Shown here in pieces: positions 47,848 through 61,200 of a DNA stretch of 64,000 nt. The DNA lies in contig CM029660.1 of assembly GCA_017311315.1 (NCBI GenBank), forward strand, positions 12,697,430 through 12,761,429, read 5' to 3'. Every line of letters begins with the position of its first letter. Within the stretch, counting starts at the first letter, position 1. A program made the translations under genes and the position numbers. The notes below the pieces were generated by a model that had not been told where the DNA came from, searched no databases, and worked only from the letters and a program-made list of their open reading frames with translations. The DNA is from Dendrocalamus latiflorus (lineage: Eukaryota; Streptophyta; Magnoliopsida; Poales; Poaceae).

Positions 47848-50004
47848 CTAAGAATTGGTGGCGGTGTCGTCGGCGTCCTTACTGTCTTCGTCGCCATCTA
47901 GATATAGATTGTTAAACGCGTGTTCCAACTCCGTATCCACAACGTAGTGTTGAGCTCGTGCATCAGTTTATTCACAGTCTTCTACTATGAGAAGTACTTC
48001 CACCATCTCACTTGTGAGTTTTGTTCTTCTCTCCTTCAATATTTTTCAGAAAGATTGAAAGTAGACTCACACTCAGAAGAAACCATCGAGACAGGAATGG
48101 TTAACACATCCCGTACTAATATAGATAGCACCGGATATGTTAGCTTGTGCTCACGCCACCAATCCAAAATGTTGAAGTCCTTTGTATGATGAAGCACGGG
48201 ATCGGTATCTAGAAAGACCGGTAGTTCTTCGTGGGCCTTGGTATGGATTGCTCCACGTCCACCACTTGACGATGTAGAGATTGATCTTTCGGAGGAAAAG
48301 ATGGTGCCCTACATGTTTGTATTCTTACCTGTAGTGGATGCTAGTAGAGGTCGTTAGAAGAGAGCTCCCTGAAACTTATGCTCGTACTTCTGGTAAACTT
48401 CATACAGTTATGAACAAACAACTGTAAAATAGTTAGAATAATATGTTCCTATAAAATCACTTATAATTGAAAGAACATTAGTGAATCCTTCAATTTTAGC
48501 TCTTGGATCTAAAATAAATGCAAATGCGTATAAGTACAAAATCTCATTCCAATATTTTAAATATTTAGTTTTCATCCCGCACACATCCTCTCGTAACACT
48601 ACGTCATTTTCATTTCTTTTTTAAGTGAGCAGCAATAGTAAAAATATGATGGACAATTACCGGAGATGTTTGATAGTACACTCCAGATAAAGCAAAAGTA
48701 AATTTGTAAAATAGTTCGAGAAATACTAGTAACTTCTTAGCAACATACCAGTGCTACTCAGTTAGTAGTGTGCCATCGGTATGACTGTAATAGTGCGTGT
48801 AAATGAAAATAGAAAATGTGGGCTTGTAGGATAAAATATTTTGTAACATGAGATAAATTGAGTTCCACCTTACCGACATGTCCATAGTGAACTTTCGTAG
48901 ACATACACCCATCGCAATGCAATAGGTTTTATATGTTGCAATTCATTAGTTAGAATTATTTACAAAAGAAACAACATTGCGGAAAGCTTGAAGATATGAA
49001 TCCAACCTCTTCAAGCCAGTTTTAACTATAAAATTAATAATATAGCAGGCGCATCACTATTGTAGCAAGAAGAATTCGACGTATGTACCAAATAAGGAAG
49101 TAAGAATATCCACTACCTTGCAGTTTGCTGTAGCATTATCCAGGGTAATTGCAAAAATTTTATTTGTAAGACCAAAATCTTCAACGACTTTGATAATACA
49201 TTCTGCTATATTCCCACATGTGCATGTTACATCAATTAGTTTAAAGCTTATGATTCTTTTTTGCAATACCCAGTCATCATTAATGTAATGAGCAACTACA
49301 CTAAGATAATCCTCCCTAGCACCACCACCGCATATGATTGAGGTTAAGGCTACCAAAATTGTACAGGTTCCAAAAAGTTCTTTTATTTTTTTCATGACTA
49401 TCATTGCAGTATTTAACTAAATCTCGAGTTGTTGTTTGCCTAGAAACATGAATAAATTTAGAATTATGAGTAGTTATAATGTATTTTTGGAATGCATCGG
49501 ATGCATCAAAATTCAAAAGAAGATCTTGCGAAGCAATTAAATAGGTTAAAGATTCTCGAGTTACCTCGGGATTATAATCCTAGTTACGTACCATACCGTC
49601 GGGGTTGTACATCAGCTGTGTCTGCCTCATGGTGATGCCTTGTTTTGCTTTACATCTCGGCATGTCTATGAAAGTGCCTGGTTCCACCTATAGATTTTGC
49701 AGACAATTTATGATGATATATTTTATAAACAACAACTCTTACCTGATCTCCAGGCAGCAATTGCTTTATGACCTTGTTGAAGTCTTCCCATACGTCCGAC
49801 GTGCTAGGTCTAGGCCTCTTTGCTCCAATGTTTGCTAATGCAGATGCACTTGTAGAGCTTGACGTGTGACGATGGTACACCCACGGTCTGCTCGACGAAA
49901 GCAGCCTTGGCCATTTGAGGTGGAGGCGGAGCTATCTCGAACGATGCAAGCTCTTCCGAATTAATTCCGTACTCACTCGCAGCAAATTCGTCAAAATGTT
50001 CCAT
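47848..50004 (-). pseudogene. hAT transposase (RICESLEEPER-type), dead
   Basis: Minus-strand reading from ATG 50004 (MEHFDEFAASEYGIN) to a stop at 47848-47850 covers the whole family layout. It has a BED-like segment (STSDVWEDFNKVIKQLL, about 49750-49800), SRQTTTRDLVKY (about 49420-49450), ALTSIICGGGAREDYLSVVAHY (about 49290-49360) with the usual W of the DDE core region lost, YAFAFILDPRAKIEGF (about 48490-48540) and a dimerisation domain NILDWWREHKLTYPVLS (about 48110-48170). Many stops and frameshifts inactivate it. The right-hand terminus of the element was not found. Confidence 0.8.
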
Positions 50005-50623
50005 GAAGAAATTTGGAAATACGGAAACTGCAAAATACAAATACAAAACTAAATCGGTACCTATTTTATATCACAATAAAGAGGAATAAGAACAATATAA
50101 TGATATAAAAATTAATATTATCACCTCTTTACTTGAATGCACACTGGATTTTGAATTTTAGAATTTTGCAAAACTATTCTGAATTTTGCCAAATTACTAC
50201 AAAGAGCTTCAGAATTTTCATAAGAGAGTGAGGAGAGGATAATGCTGGTTTGAGTGTGATTGATGAGGGGGAGTATGCTAGCTATTTATGGAAAAAATTT
50301 AGATTTTTTGAATTTTTTTATACTTTTAAACTCATAAACGGCCTCAAAACGAATATATTTTTCGACCATTGTGGTGCTAAATAGGCTAAATGGTTCCTAC
50401 AATGACTTTTACAAATGACGTATAGAAAACACATTGAGAAGCCACTCTGTTCAAAAGCTACCTTCTAAAAGCCAAAAACCAGAAGCTGTTTAGAACATAC
50501 TCACATCACCTTGGACTCGCATTGGTCATCTGCACACGATATATCCTCCCCAACCGAGGGTGAATTACCTTTTTTTTTTACTTTGATGCATAGTACCCTC
50601 GATTCTAAATGGTTATCATTTTG

Positions 50624-50834
50624 TGTCTGTTCTTTTGGGCTGCAGCTTATGGCTTTTAGCTATTCGCGAGAAAGAATATGGAGAGAGAGACTCGCGTGCG
50701 ATTCTAACCGATGTAAATGAAATCACTGCAGTGTCTATTACAATCGACTTGTAGACATCGTCTTGAAAAGACACTCCATTTGAAAAACTAGTTATTGTAG
50801 AAAAGCGGGTTTTAGAAGTCGAAAAGAAGAATCC
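50624..50834. mobile_element. Family A MITE copy
   Basis: The left end GTGTCTGTTCTTTT and right end GTCGAAAAGAAGAATCC flank the family core 'gatgtaaatgaaatcactg' with 'attacaatcgacttgtag' (about 50708-50757). The target site is too diverged to read. Confidence 0.65.
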
Positions 50835-51164
50835 TTTATATTTATGAACAAATACCATGGAATAGTGCTACACGACTTTACCATGTTGACACGAAAAACA
50901 ATATCCCATTTTAGCCCTTTTGCTTTCGTCCGAGGAATGTAACCTCATGTTATCATCTTAGAGCTTCAAGCTTTAGCAAATGTGTACATGAATTCCTCAC
51001 TTGATTTATGTTGAAAGCAGAAAAGATCGGTGATCATAAACTGTTTAACCATGTCTCTTCTAACTTGTAGCTTTTATTGACTGATAAAGAACCGTCTCTG
51101 ATCTCTCATTATCTACCCCAGTATCAGTGTCTTCGTCTTTCTCACAGTGGAATCGCAGGCATAT

Positions 51165-51350
51165 GGCTCTTTTTTTAAGCTGTGGCTTAGTTTTCTAAAC
51201 TAACTAGCTTTTAGATAAAATATCTTTTTACGATAGGGTTTACAAGCCGATTGTAGTAGATACTATTCTGACTTCATCTATATCGGTTAAAATTGCACAT
51301 GAGTGTTTCTCCGTATTGTCTCTCACAAATAATCAGAATTCAAAATTTTA
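51165..51350. mobile_element. Family A MITE copy, degraded, inverted
   Basis: The core 'gattgtagtagatactattctgacttcat' region (about 51249-51282) is the reverse complement of the family core, and 'ggctctttttttaagctgtgg' resembles one end. The other end is not clear. Confidence 0.5.
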
Positions 51351-51879
51351 AAATAATAACTATCATTACTATTATAAAAAAACGAGTTGGTGGTCGTACG
51401 TCCCTTCTCTTCTAATCATCTTATTCTCAACTTCTTATCACTCTCCATTTTTTAACTGGTCATAGTAACTCTCTTATATAACATGATTCTCTATATATCT
51501 AATAAATTTCATTGCAACACACGAGCAGATAACTAGTAAACCACAATATGAAAGAACCCATCCTCTCCAATGGCTTTGCTACCATGAGGAGGGGCGAGAC
51601 CACCTTGTAGATTTCTCTTTTTTCATCATCTTCTACTCTTCTTTCCTTTCCCTTCCCATTGCAGTTTGTGCCTTTCCCCGTGTGTGGTGGGTTCTTCATT
51701 GCCGCATCGTCATATAGACTTTAACACTCGGCTCCCGACCAGACGCCATCGAAGTCAGATTGTGATCTTCCTGGAAAAAGGGTTGTGTTGTGCATAAAAT
51801 AAAAATTATATCTTCCCTGATCTGTTTGAGTAGAGCTATATTTTCTTTACACGCGACTACTGCATAGCTCTAACTTGGC

Positions 51880-52170
51880 TATCCAAAAAGTCACTAATAG
51901 AGAACTTAGGGTAAATCAATTGGCGTCTGGCCCGCCCATATTCGAACCCCAGATTCAACGCACACGCTCACCTTTATACATGCGTGTGCGTTCGATGAGA
52001 AAACGTATGTCTGTGCTTCGTAAGGTACCAGATAAATTTAGGATTTATCCAGTAACCTCAAATCTAGACCTAACATGTGTTTTCAGTAGGATGCACATAT
52101 GTATATGCATTTGGTGTGTGGTGTGTGGTCTGCGTGAGTGTGTGTCCTCCTCTATGATTTAAAAAAAATA
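51880..52170 (+). mobile_element. Possible SINE with A-rich tail
   Basis: The segment has 'tctggcccgcccat.ttcgaacccc' followed by a TG/GT-rich stretch ('tgtgtggtctgcgtgagtgtgtgtc') and ends 'gatttaaaaaaaataac'. This layout resembles Au-like grass SINEs. Boundaries and box A are unclear. Confidence 0.35.
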
Positions 52171-52264
52171 ACTAATCTAGAATTCTCATTTTCCCGTTCA
52201 CTCAAAATGAAGAACAAAAAAGGAAAGAAAAGGCAAAGCCAAAGAACAGCACAACACATTCTTG

Positions 52265-54957
52265 AATTTTTTAAATAATCAATTTTTTATTCAGAATTAC
52301 AAAAATATACATGCAAATTGATTTTTTGCACTTTTAACCTTGTGTCTCCCAATGATTGGGCGACTAGAGGATTATTGCCCAACCGTTGGGTGACACGTGG
52401 CCAAGTGGCCCAACGGTTGGGCAACTTGACCATATCGCTCGACCGTGGAGCGATTTGGGCATGTGTCGCCGAACGGTTAGACGATAATTCTCTAGTCGCC
52501 CAACCGTTGGGCGATTGTTAAAATATGTAATTATTTGTTAATCCAATAAAAATAATTGTTGGGGTAAATGACAATTGTTATAGATAGGTAACATTTAGCA
52601 AATCTTGTTTGTAAGTTGTTTATTTAAAGGGAAGACATTGTCGGTTGATCCATTTATGATTTTTGTAGATTGTGAATAGTACGAAATCTATTAGACTCAC
52701 AATAATATTTTTGCGATTGTCATATGTTGTTGTAGTATAATAATTTTTCTGAAAAATTTTATGAGGATGATTAAGGTAGCAATGATTTGTATGTAAAAAG
52801 GTAAGTGCTATTGCGATGCAATAGATAATTCATGAGTTTTTAAATAATCAATTTTTATTTGAAAATACAAAATTATACCTGTAATTTTATTCTTTGCAAC
52901 AGTAGCCTCCTTTTAATTGAGCGTTAATACATATATGGACTAGTAATCTTTTTGTAGGCCCCGCCCTCCGAGCACAAAGACAGATATATATATGCACGAA
53001 ATCCAAGATCCAAAATCCAAGCCCTCTGTGCAATATCCGATGTTGCAATATCTGGGCGGTCTTCTAGACAGCTTGTCCTTCATAGTAATGTGTGTGTGCC
53101 TAGGTTCCTGTTCTGCAACACCTTGAGCATACAAGGAAGGTTGTCGTAAGCCGTCTCGAAAGAACTGAACCACCTTTCCAAAGCCTTCTGCTTCGCACGC
53201 GATACCTTAGCGTAGCTAATCTTGTATTTAAATTTTTGCTCAATAGTTACCATGATGTACTTGGCTTCTAAGTTTTTCTTTACTATCTCACCGTACATGA
53301 GATTTGCTATAAAGGTGGATATCAGGTTGCAATGTTTTGACAAAACACTACCAAACATACAGGAGTGCGACTCCACCTTCAAGACAATCCAGTGAGTCTC
53401 GTATTTAGGTCTGCGTGCGTGCACATGCCAAGGACAGCCAACCTGCTCGCAGACCATGATGTACTAATTTGGGCTAGATTTGAGGACCTGAAATATTCTC
53501 TACATGGACAAGGCCCACAACTTAATAGCATTCTATAGTGATTCCTTGTCAGCAAATATTGCATGAAGCCGAACCTCCGTAGCATGGTAATCCCCACGAT
53601 GATTCATGCTTGTCATATATAGAAAGACGCTTAACATCCACCATATTCCATGCCTGTGGCATGGGACCTTCGTCCTCATCGAAAGAGTCATCACCATCCT
53701 CTTCTAAAACTTTCTCCTCAGCCCCAGCCATTTGGTCAACAATCTCCATCTGACGTATAATGTTGTCGACATACTCCCCTGCATCCGCCTGTCCAGTGGG
53801 CTCAACTTGCGTAGTACGATATTCATGATTTGTCTTAGCAATTCATGATCTGCGTCAGCAACATCTGCATCTGCCTATTGGGTGGGCTGCGCATGCAGTG
53901 TGCGATATTTCGGTTTTGCCTCCGCAACATCGCCTACCGTGTCCCCTTCGTGAACCATGCATTGCGCGCCTGAGCTGCTCCCATCAACCAGTCCTCTTGT
54001 TTCTCCCTTTGGACATGGTTGCACGAGTAGCACGTGCTCGTAACCACGTCACCGGCATCTTTGCACAAAGTCGTCCATGCAAGCATGTACATCAGTGTCC
54101 TTAACTCCCACCGAATGTCTGTGGTAGACCGACTCCAAAGCCTATGTAGGATGACACTACACATCTCGGGGTCCAAGGAGAAGCTGCGTGTGAGCCAGTC
54201 CAAAACATATCTGATTCAAGTATTCTCCACATCCGGGAGTACCATACGAACTTGCGGGAAACTGTACAGGTCAACACCGTATGGACCTTCACGAATGGTA
54301 CTAATACTATAATGCACTTTCAATGTTGTGAGTTCCGACATGATTGATTTTTCACTGCAAATATTACCATTTGTCAATATGTATTCACTAAATACGTGCT
54401 AAACAAATACGTGGCTACACATTGTCTACATTCAGATGAGAACAAGAACGGATGAGGCAATTACCTTCACACGAAGACTTTTTCTTCTTATCAATGAGCT
54501 TCCTTCGTCATTCTCTCAAACCTCACTAGCTCATCTCCTCCTCCCGAGCTCCTCTCCTTCACTCTCTCTCTCTTGAGCCGCTCTCCTCTCAATCACTCCC
54601 TCTTCCGAGCTCCTCTCATTTACTCACTCTCCCGAGCTCCTCTACTTCTCTCCGTCTCGGCCTCTCCCTCTCTCGAGCTTCTCTGCTTCTCCTTCTCTTA
54701 TTTTCGCCTCTCTCAAGGTCCTCTCATTATTTTTGCGAGAGAAATGAGGATAGTCCATGAATGTGTCGGGTTAAAGAGAAAAAGACGAAGTAGTTGCCTA
54801 ACGATTGGGCAACTTGCCCACGTCACCCGACCGTTGGGCGACTAGCCTAAGTCGTCCAACGGTTGGACGACACGAGGTCAAAAGTGCAAAAAAAAAATCA
54901 ATTCACAGGTATATTTTTATAATTTCAAATAAAATTTTTATTATTTTTAAAAAGCGC
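52265..54957 (-). mobile_element. MULE (Mutator-like element), internally deleted
   Basis: The 9-bp duplication ACATTCTTG is exact on both sides (52256-52264 and 54958-54966). The termini are long imperfect inverted repeats (about 250 bp at left, about 170 bp at right) with blocks 'acaaaaatatacatgcaaattg' type and 'tttttgcacttt'. Next come arrays of palindromes built on CCCAACCGTTGGG. A second copy of the terminal block lies internally at about 52835-52900. A minus-strand MuDR-type N-terminal coding relic lies inside. Confidence 0.85.
52950..54341 (-). pseudogene. MuDR-type transposase, N-terminal half only
   Basis: The reading from ATG 54341 (MSELTTLKVHYSIST) passes TRSFSLDPEMCSVILH (about 54150-54190), an acidic segment (DGDDSFDEDEGP, about 53680-53710), a MuDR DNA-binding block CPWHVHARR (about 53410-53440) and ISYAKVSRAKQKALERWF (about 53160-53215). 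The catalytic MULE domain that should follow is absent. Several frameshifts and stops are present. Confidence 0.75.
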
Positions 54958-54966
54958 ACATTCTTG

Positions 54967-54995
54967 GTGGGTCCGGTCCGGTCCGGTCCGGTCTA
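54967..54995. repeat. (GGTCC)n microsatellite
   Basis: Five GGTCC-type units lie between the MULE right target duplication and the promoter of the X8 gene. Confidence 0.8.
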
Positions 54996-55211
54996 CCACC
55001 CTCTGGACAGCCGAAGCGGAAAAGAAAGCGAAAGCGCCTCAAAACGCGCCGTCGCACATTCCACCACGACTGACACCAGTCCACTTGCACTCTTCAAGTC
55101 ACGCTCCTCGGCAGCAGCTAGCTCCCGAGTCCCAGCCTGCTTGTCCCCCTTCCCTCCCTCAACGCAACGCTAACATTTGCATCCCAAATCGAAGCCACCC
55201 GAGCGAACCCA

Positions 55212-58200
55212 ATGGCGGCATCCTCGCCTCTCCCCCTCCTCCTCTTGGCCGCGCTCACGGCCGTCGGCGGCGCCGCGGGAGCGGGCTTTGGGGTGAGCAG
55301 CGGGGGCCAGTTGTGGTGCGTGGCGAAGAACAACGCGGAGGACGGCGCGCTGCAGGCGGCGATCGACTGGGCGTGCGGCCCCGCCGGCGGCGCCGACTGC
55401 CGCGCCATCCAGCAGGGCGGCGCCTGCTACGACCCGCCCGACCTCCAGGCGCACGCCTCCTACGCCTTCAACGACTACTTCCTCCGCACCGGCGGCGCCG
55501 CCAGCCCCGCCGCCTGCGACTTCTCCGGCGCCGCCGCGCTCACCGCCCTCAACCCCAGTACGCACCGGCCCCCGGTCCTCTCATCAATGTTGCTGCATCC
55601 ATAGATTTCAAATTTATTTATTTTAGCATATTTAATGTTGGATTTTGTATACGGAGATGTAACCGTGTGGCGTCGGTGCTGCGGCTTGTTTTGCAGGTCA
55701 TGAGAGCTGCGTGTTTCCTTCCAGGTTAGTGCACTGCGCCCAGCCTCCAAGTTCGCTCTTTATTCTTTGGGTAGTATTTCTGTATACGCTTTGGTGGCGT
55801 ATCAGTTAAATATTCCGGCTTCCTGCCTGGATCTTGGATATCGGTCCTATCGTTTGAGGAACTGAATATTTCATTTGAAAATTCTATAGAACCAAAGAAG
55901 TTGAATTCGAATTCGGTTGCTTCCACTCAAACTGGATATGGTATGGCTACAAAGGGGACCTGCCATTCCATTCTGATGGGGTGTGTGTGTGTGGCCAGTG
56001 TGGGGGTAGCGATCAGTGGTGGAACCAGGAATTTTAGAGACGGGGCAAACTTTTAAGTAAGTAAAGGGGGGTATGGCTTGATTCAACAAACAACGTAACA
56101 AATCATCGAAAACATGTTCAAGTTCTTAACTAATATAATTACAAAGTCTGTATTGATTTCATTATTCTTAAGAAGTACCAAAAATATCGAAATCAAAATG
56201 ACACCAGTGTACGGGGAGGGGGAATTCCTCCAAGCAACCCGAGGCAGCTGCCCTGGCTCGCCCCTACGGTGGCTCTGCCACTTATAGCAATGTAGTCAAT
56301 GTTTGGGAAGTCTGTATAACACGCATCATTTTGACAAGCACCATGAGCTCACTGCTAGAGAGTGAACATCGAAATCTCTAAAAAGAGAAGCTCTGCTAAA
56401 GTATGCTACGGCACAAACATTGTAACATGTTGGGCATCAAAAGAGCAACTGTGAGATGAACAATATGATGTCTTCTTTATCATTTTTTTGCAAGCTTCAA
56501 CTATTTGCCAGCTATTACCAAATCTCATGGACGACCAAATCCTCCTTGTGGATGTTCAATATCATATTAGGTATTCAATAAAGTTGGTACATGTGAATGC
56601 ATGGGCTTCTACGTTGTTGGGACTATTCATACTTGGAATGTGGTACTTCTTGAATGCAGTACGGAATCATGGGACTCAGTGGTGCATCACTAAACAGGAA
56701 TCTAGCGTGGCCTGGGGTTTACACTTACATATTCTATGCACTAATTCTGAAGGTGGGATGTCACACAAGCATTTCCAAGATAAAGATATTTGTACATGGT
56801 CTTGGGTCACATTGTATGTTCCAAATTGAACTAGGTTGATTATCCCAAGGCACAACACGTGTATGGGGGGAACTGGCCTGAGCACCAGCCGATCTAGATG
56901 CAGTTCAACTTCGCTCAATCGAAAAAGCCAAGCTGGACTCTCCCTGTTATAATCATTAGTGACAGTAACTAGCTTGGTCTAGCTTGCTTTTTAACTAAGA
57001 ATCTTTTCCTCTGTAGCACAACATTAGCCAAACAAGCCAACATGAACTGAAGACAGGCAAACCACTGAAAAAATTGTCAATGCAAGTAACATAAACTGAT
57101 TATGCAATAAAAAGGATAAATATAGCAGATGTGAACAAAAAAAAAAATAATGAAAAAAGAGCTCTCAAGCTCAAGGAAAATGGGAGGAAAAACAAGAGAA
57201 CAACCATATCTGAATTCTGTCTGATCAGCTCAACCACCTAAATCTATTTGGTGCACCTTGTTAGAATGGGAATTCTTTTGTATTTATTATATGCTTTTGT
57301 ATTTCCTTATATGTATATGGCATATTCCCTTATAATATTCTCTTATACTTCCTATATATACTGCCCATTAGGCATTATGAATATACACACAATATTCATA
57401 ACATGGTATTAGAGCTAAAGACACTAACCTAGCTCCTTCCACTGCCATCCCGCCGCTGCCTAGGCCGCCGCCGCTGTCCAGGCTGCCGTCACTACCTCCG
57501 GTCACCACATCGTTGCCTAGCGTCGCTAAGCCACGTTGCCGCTGCTTCGGCCGTCGCCCACCCCGTCCAGGCCACTGCCGCCCAAGCTGCTGCTGCTGCT
57601 GTCCAGGCTATCACCGCCTCTGGCTGTCGCATCATTGTCGTCGCCTTTGCCATTGCCTACCCTTGGTGCCGACCGTCATTGCCTCGACCCACGCCCGACG
57701 CCTGTGCCTAGATCGGGCTACCGCTGGTTGCCATCGCTGCCGATCGCTGCTTCCGTTGCTTCTTCGGCCGCTGCCGTGTCTTCCATAGATATATGGTTTC
57801 TATAACGGTCTTCGTTTCCCAAAAAATAAAAAAACTTCATGTTGATCTAATTGTTGCGCTGTCCAGTGCCGCTTGTTAGACCTCGTTGCCTTGGTCACTG
57901 CACCGTCCAACGCTGCCTACCGATGGCTTTCATTCCATTAGTTGCGATCCTATTTTCGGGAATTTCGGGAACAAAACTTCATGGGATGAATTACAGGTTG
58001 TGGTCTTCACTCATGGAGAATACGCTTGATGGTCTCCGCCTCTAGGAACATCTCCGCCTCTAGGAACATATCACTGGTGCTCGACTTTGTCCGCCATCGC
58101 CGGTTTAGCCTCCTCCTAGACAACCTACTTTTGCACCTCCTGCAAAAGATGAGGCCGCCAAGGAGGCTGTTGCTGCTACGCTGACATTGTTGATGTGGTC

Positions 58201-61200
58201 TTTCAATATGCTATAGACACTTTTGAGCGCTGGTGTCTTGACGAGGCCCGTATTCGAGCCATCCTGGTGGTCAGCGTCAACGATTCCATCTAGCCAGACA
58301 TTGTTGGTCTGCGTTCCACCCATCATATCTGGAAGTACTTGCGTGAGTGATACCAGCAGAGTAGTGATGCTCAATTCTTTTTTACTTCAGCGTGAGTTGG
58401 AGACATTTCGCCAGAAGGACTCCTTTGTTGATGATTTCTTCCGAGCCCTGGCTAATCTCTAGCGTTAGTTGGACAAGCTGGCCTCTCTACTTTGCTAGAA
58501 GTGTCATAAAGTGCAGAAGGCGAATTGTAATCGCCTTTGCTTTTCTTCGCCTAGAGTTTGAGCCTATCAGGGCTCAACTGTTGTGTCGCTCATTGCGACC
58601 GACTGTCACCGAGGCCCTTTCAATGCTTCGGGCTGAGGAGTTTCGCTACGGGTTAGCAACACAGTCTGTTCTGATTGTGCTTGCTACCACTTCGACTACA
58701 GTTTCTCCCCAGGTGCTTATTTTCGCTCCTGTTTTCACACCAACTGGGGTTCAGTGCTTTTGTAATAACTTCGGGCAAGATTACCAGAGTTGTGCAATGC
58801 GAAAAAGTGAAACAAGGTGTGTGGGGGTGGACGATCCAAGGGGGGCAGGGAGGCCTTTCCTCTACAGGAGCACTGACCAAAACGTCAGGTTCTCAGTGAT
58901 GTGACTCTGTTTAGCAACTCTGCTAGGCTCTTCTTCAGCAGCTGTCTCATAGCTCAACAGGTTCTGCCAGTTTAGCTCAGCCGTCTTCTTCATGTACCTT
59001 TTGGGTTCTAGACTGGTGCCTCTTTCCGCATGACACCTTATCTTGTGATAGAAAGAGAGTTACCATCTGCTGTCTGAATAGTGATAGGAGCAACTAGAGA
59101 ACTAATGGAAGTGAGGCTAGTGGAATCAGATGTCATATGAAAAAACACCAGAGTGAAGAATCCAAGGTGATATACCTAAGGAAGGAGAAGTAGAAGATGG
59201 TCTCTCACTAGAAGACTGCAGCAGAACCAGACAATGCAGAAGCAGCCATACGACGCAGCAGTGTGAGAATATCTTGAGTGTCAGAAGCACCAGAGCTCCT
59301 CGGAGAGGAGGAACCTCCAGCTTCCTTTGGAGGACGACCACCTCGACGTAAATCCTTCCTTCTGTAGCAGAACTGCTCCACATGTCCATTATTGTTGCAG
59401 TAGGTGCAGTGGAGTTCCCTACCAACAATAGCTGTCACTGGAGGAGGCGCCACTAGTGAAGGGTAGCTGGAGGCGTAGCGGGTGTAGAAGCTAGAGGGGC
59501 TACCAAAACCAAAGGAAACGACGGTGATGGCAGCTGACTCATACCACGAAGGCGAATCTCCTTAGTATGAACAATTGCAAGGGCCTCCAGCAGAGTCATA
59601 GAGGGTGGCGAGCCAACAACTAAGCACGAGTCTGCTCAAACTCAGCCCGGAGACATGTCAAGAAGTCGTAGATGAGATGAAGCTCCAGGTGAGACTGCTG
59701 ACGCTTATAGCACTGAAAAGTGTGGCAATTCCAAGGAGTCAATTTGACGCCACACCACGGACAACTGGGCATAGAACTCGTCCGTAGTGGCATCTCACTA
59801 TTGCAACGACTGCCCCTGATGCACAACAGCAAGATATAAAGAATCACCAGATGGCTCATAATGGTTGCGTAGATGCGCCCACATTACCTGTGCTAAAGCC
59901 AAACCAACCACATCCCCAGTAAGATGCATCTCTATGCTAGCAACCAAAATAGCAGATGCATGGGCATCCTCATCAATCCATATTTCCTAGGTAGTATACT
60001 GAGTCTGAAAAGACTCCATGGCATCCTCAAAAGCATCAGATGTCTTTTTACGAGTGTCTTCGGAAGCATTCTTCAGGAGCACAGCTCAACAGGTGGAACA
60101 GGGTGAGGCGGACAAGGTAGCTTGCCGGTGAGAAACTCCCAAAGGCGCTGACCATACATATGAAGATGCATGTGCTGAAACCAGTCCTAATAATAGAGAC
60201 CATAAAAAAATCACCGGGCAGCGAGGAACGGAAACGGTGCCTGATGACGACATTTTTCTTTCTTTCTTTACAGATTTGTATAGAAGCTCTCGGTTTCTAT
60301 CAAAACCGTAGAGTTTCTAAATTTGACGGGTTGGAGACCCAGTTGGTGTCGGCGGTGGCAGCAGTGACGTCTGCAGCGGCCGGCGGCGACAGGCAACACT
60401 GGCCATAGGAGAGGGCGGTGGCGGTCTTTAAGCGGCGCCAAGTGATGAGATAGGCAGCGGCGGGCCCAGCAACCCCAGGTCCGTGCAGATCCGGGAGATG
60501 AGATGATGACGACGATTAGTCGAGCGTGTGGAATGAGGTGCCTGTGGAAGACCTCAGCGGCTCGGCAACCCTGGATCCGTACGGATCTTGGGGAGAAGAC
60601 GATGATGATTAGCCGGCACGCGGAAGGTGTCCACGGAAGACATCGATGGCAGAAAAGCCAGCAGCAGTTGTGGCTGCAGGAGACGGCAACGGCAGCAGGT
60701 GACACGTTTGTAGGCGATGACAGGAGAACGGCAAGCACGATGGAGATGGCAAAGCCAGGCGGCAGCTGGAAGATGGACCAGGCGCGGCTTGACGAGAAAC
60801 CCTAAGTTTGCACTGATACCATATTATGAATAGTGCTTGTATTCATCATGAGGCCAATGGGCCAATATATATGCAAGTACAGGTATGACATATATGCAGG
60901 TAATCCCTTATATAATAGGGAAAATATATAGGTAATAATACACATATAATAGTGAGCACTCATCCTGGCTCATACTGTTCATATCTTGAGTCAATTCATG
61001 GCTCGTCCTACCCACCTTCATTACAGTCACCTGTTGTGGATTCTTCACTACTTGCGTGGAACTATCTCTTGTCGTTTGTTTTCCCTAACTCCAATTCACT
61101 ACAGCTTCAGGCGTACTCCGATGCGACCTGGGCTAGTGATTTTTCTGATCGTCGTTCTCTTTCTGCTTACTGTGTTGTTCTTGGCTTCTCTCTGATTGCC

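Noticed and set aside
55085..55729. 214-codon plus-strand ORF overlapping the X8 exon
   Set aside because: It is an out-of-frame, Arg-rich shadow; the X8 frame has the signal peptide and the conserved cysteines.
56488..56829. 113-codon ORF in X8 intron 2 as an extra exon
   Set aside because: No phase-compatible splice sites were seen, and the three-exon model already gives a complete protein.
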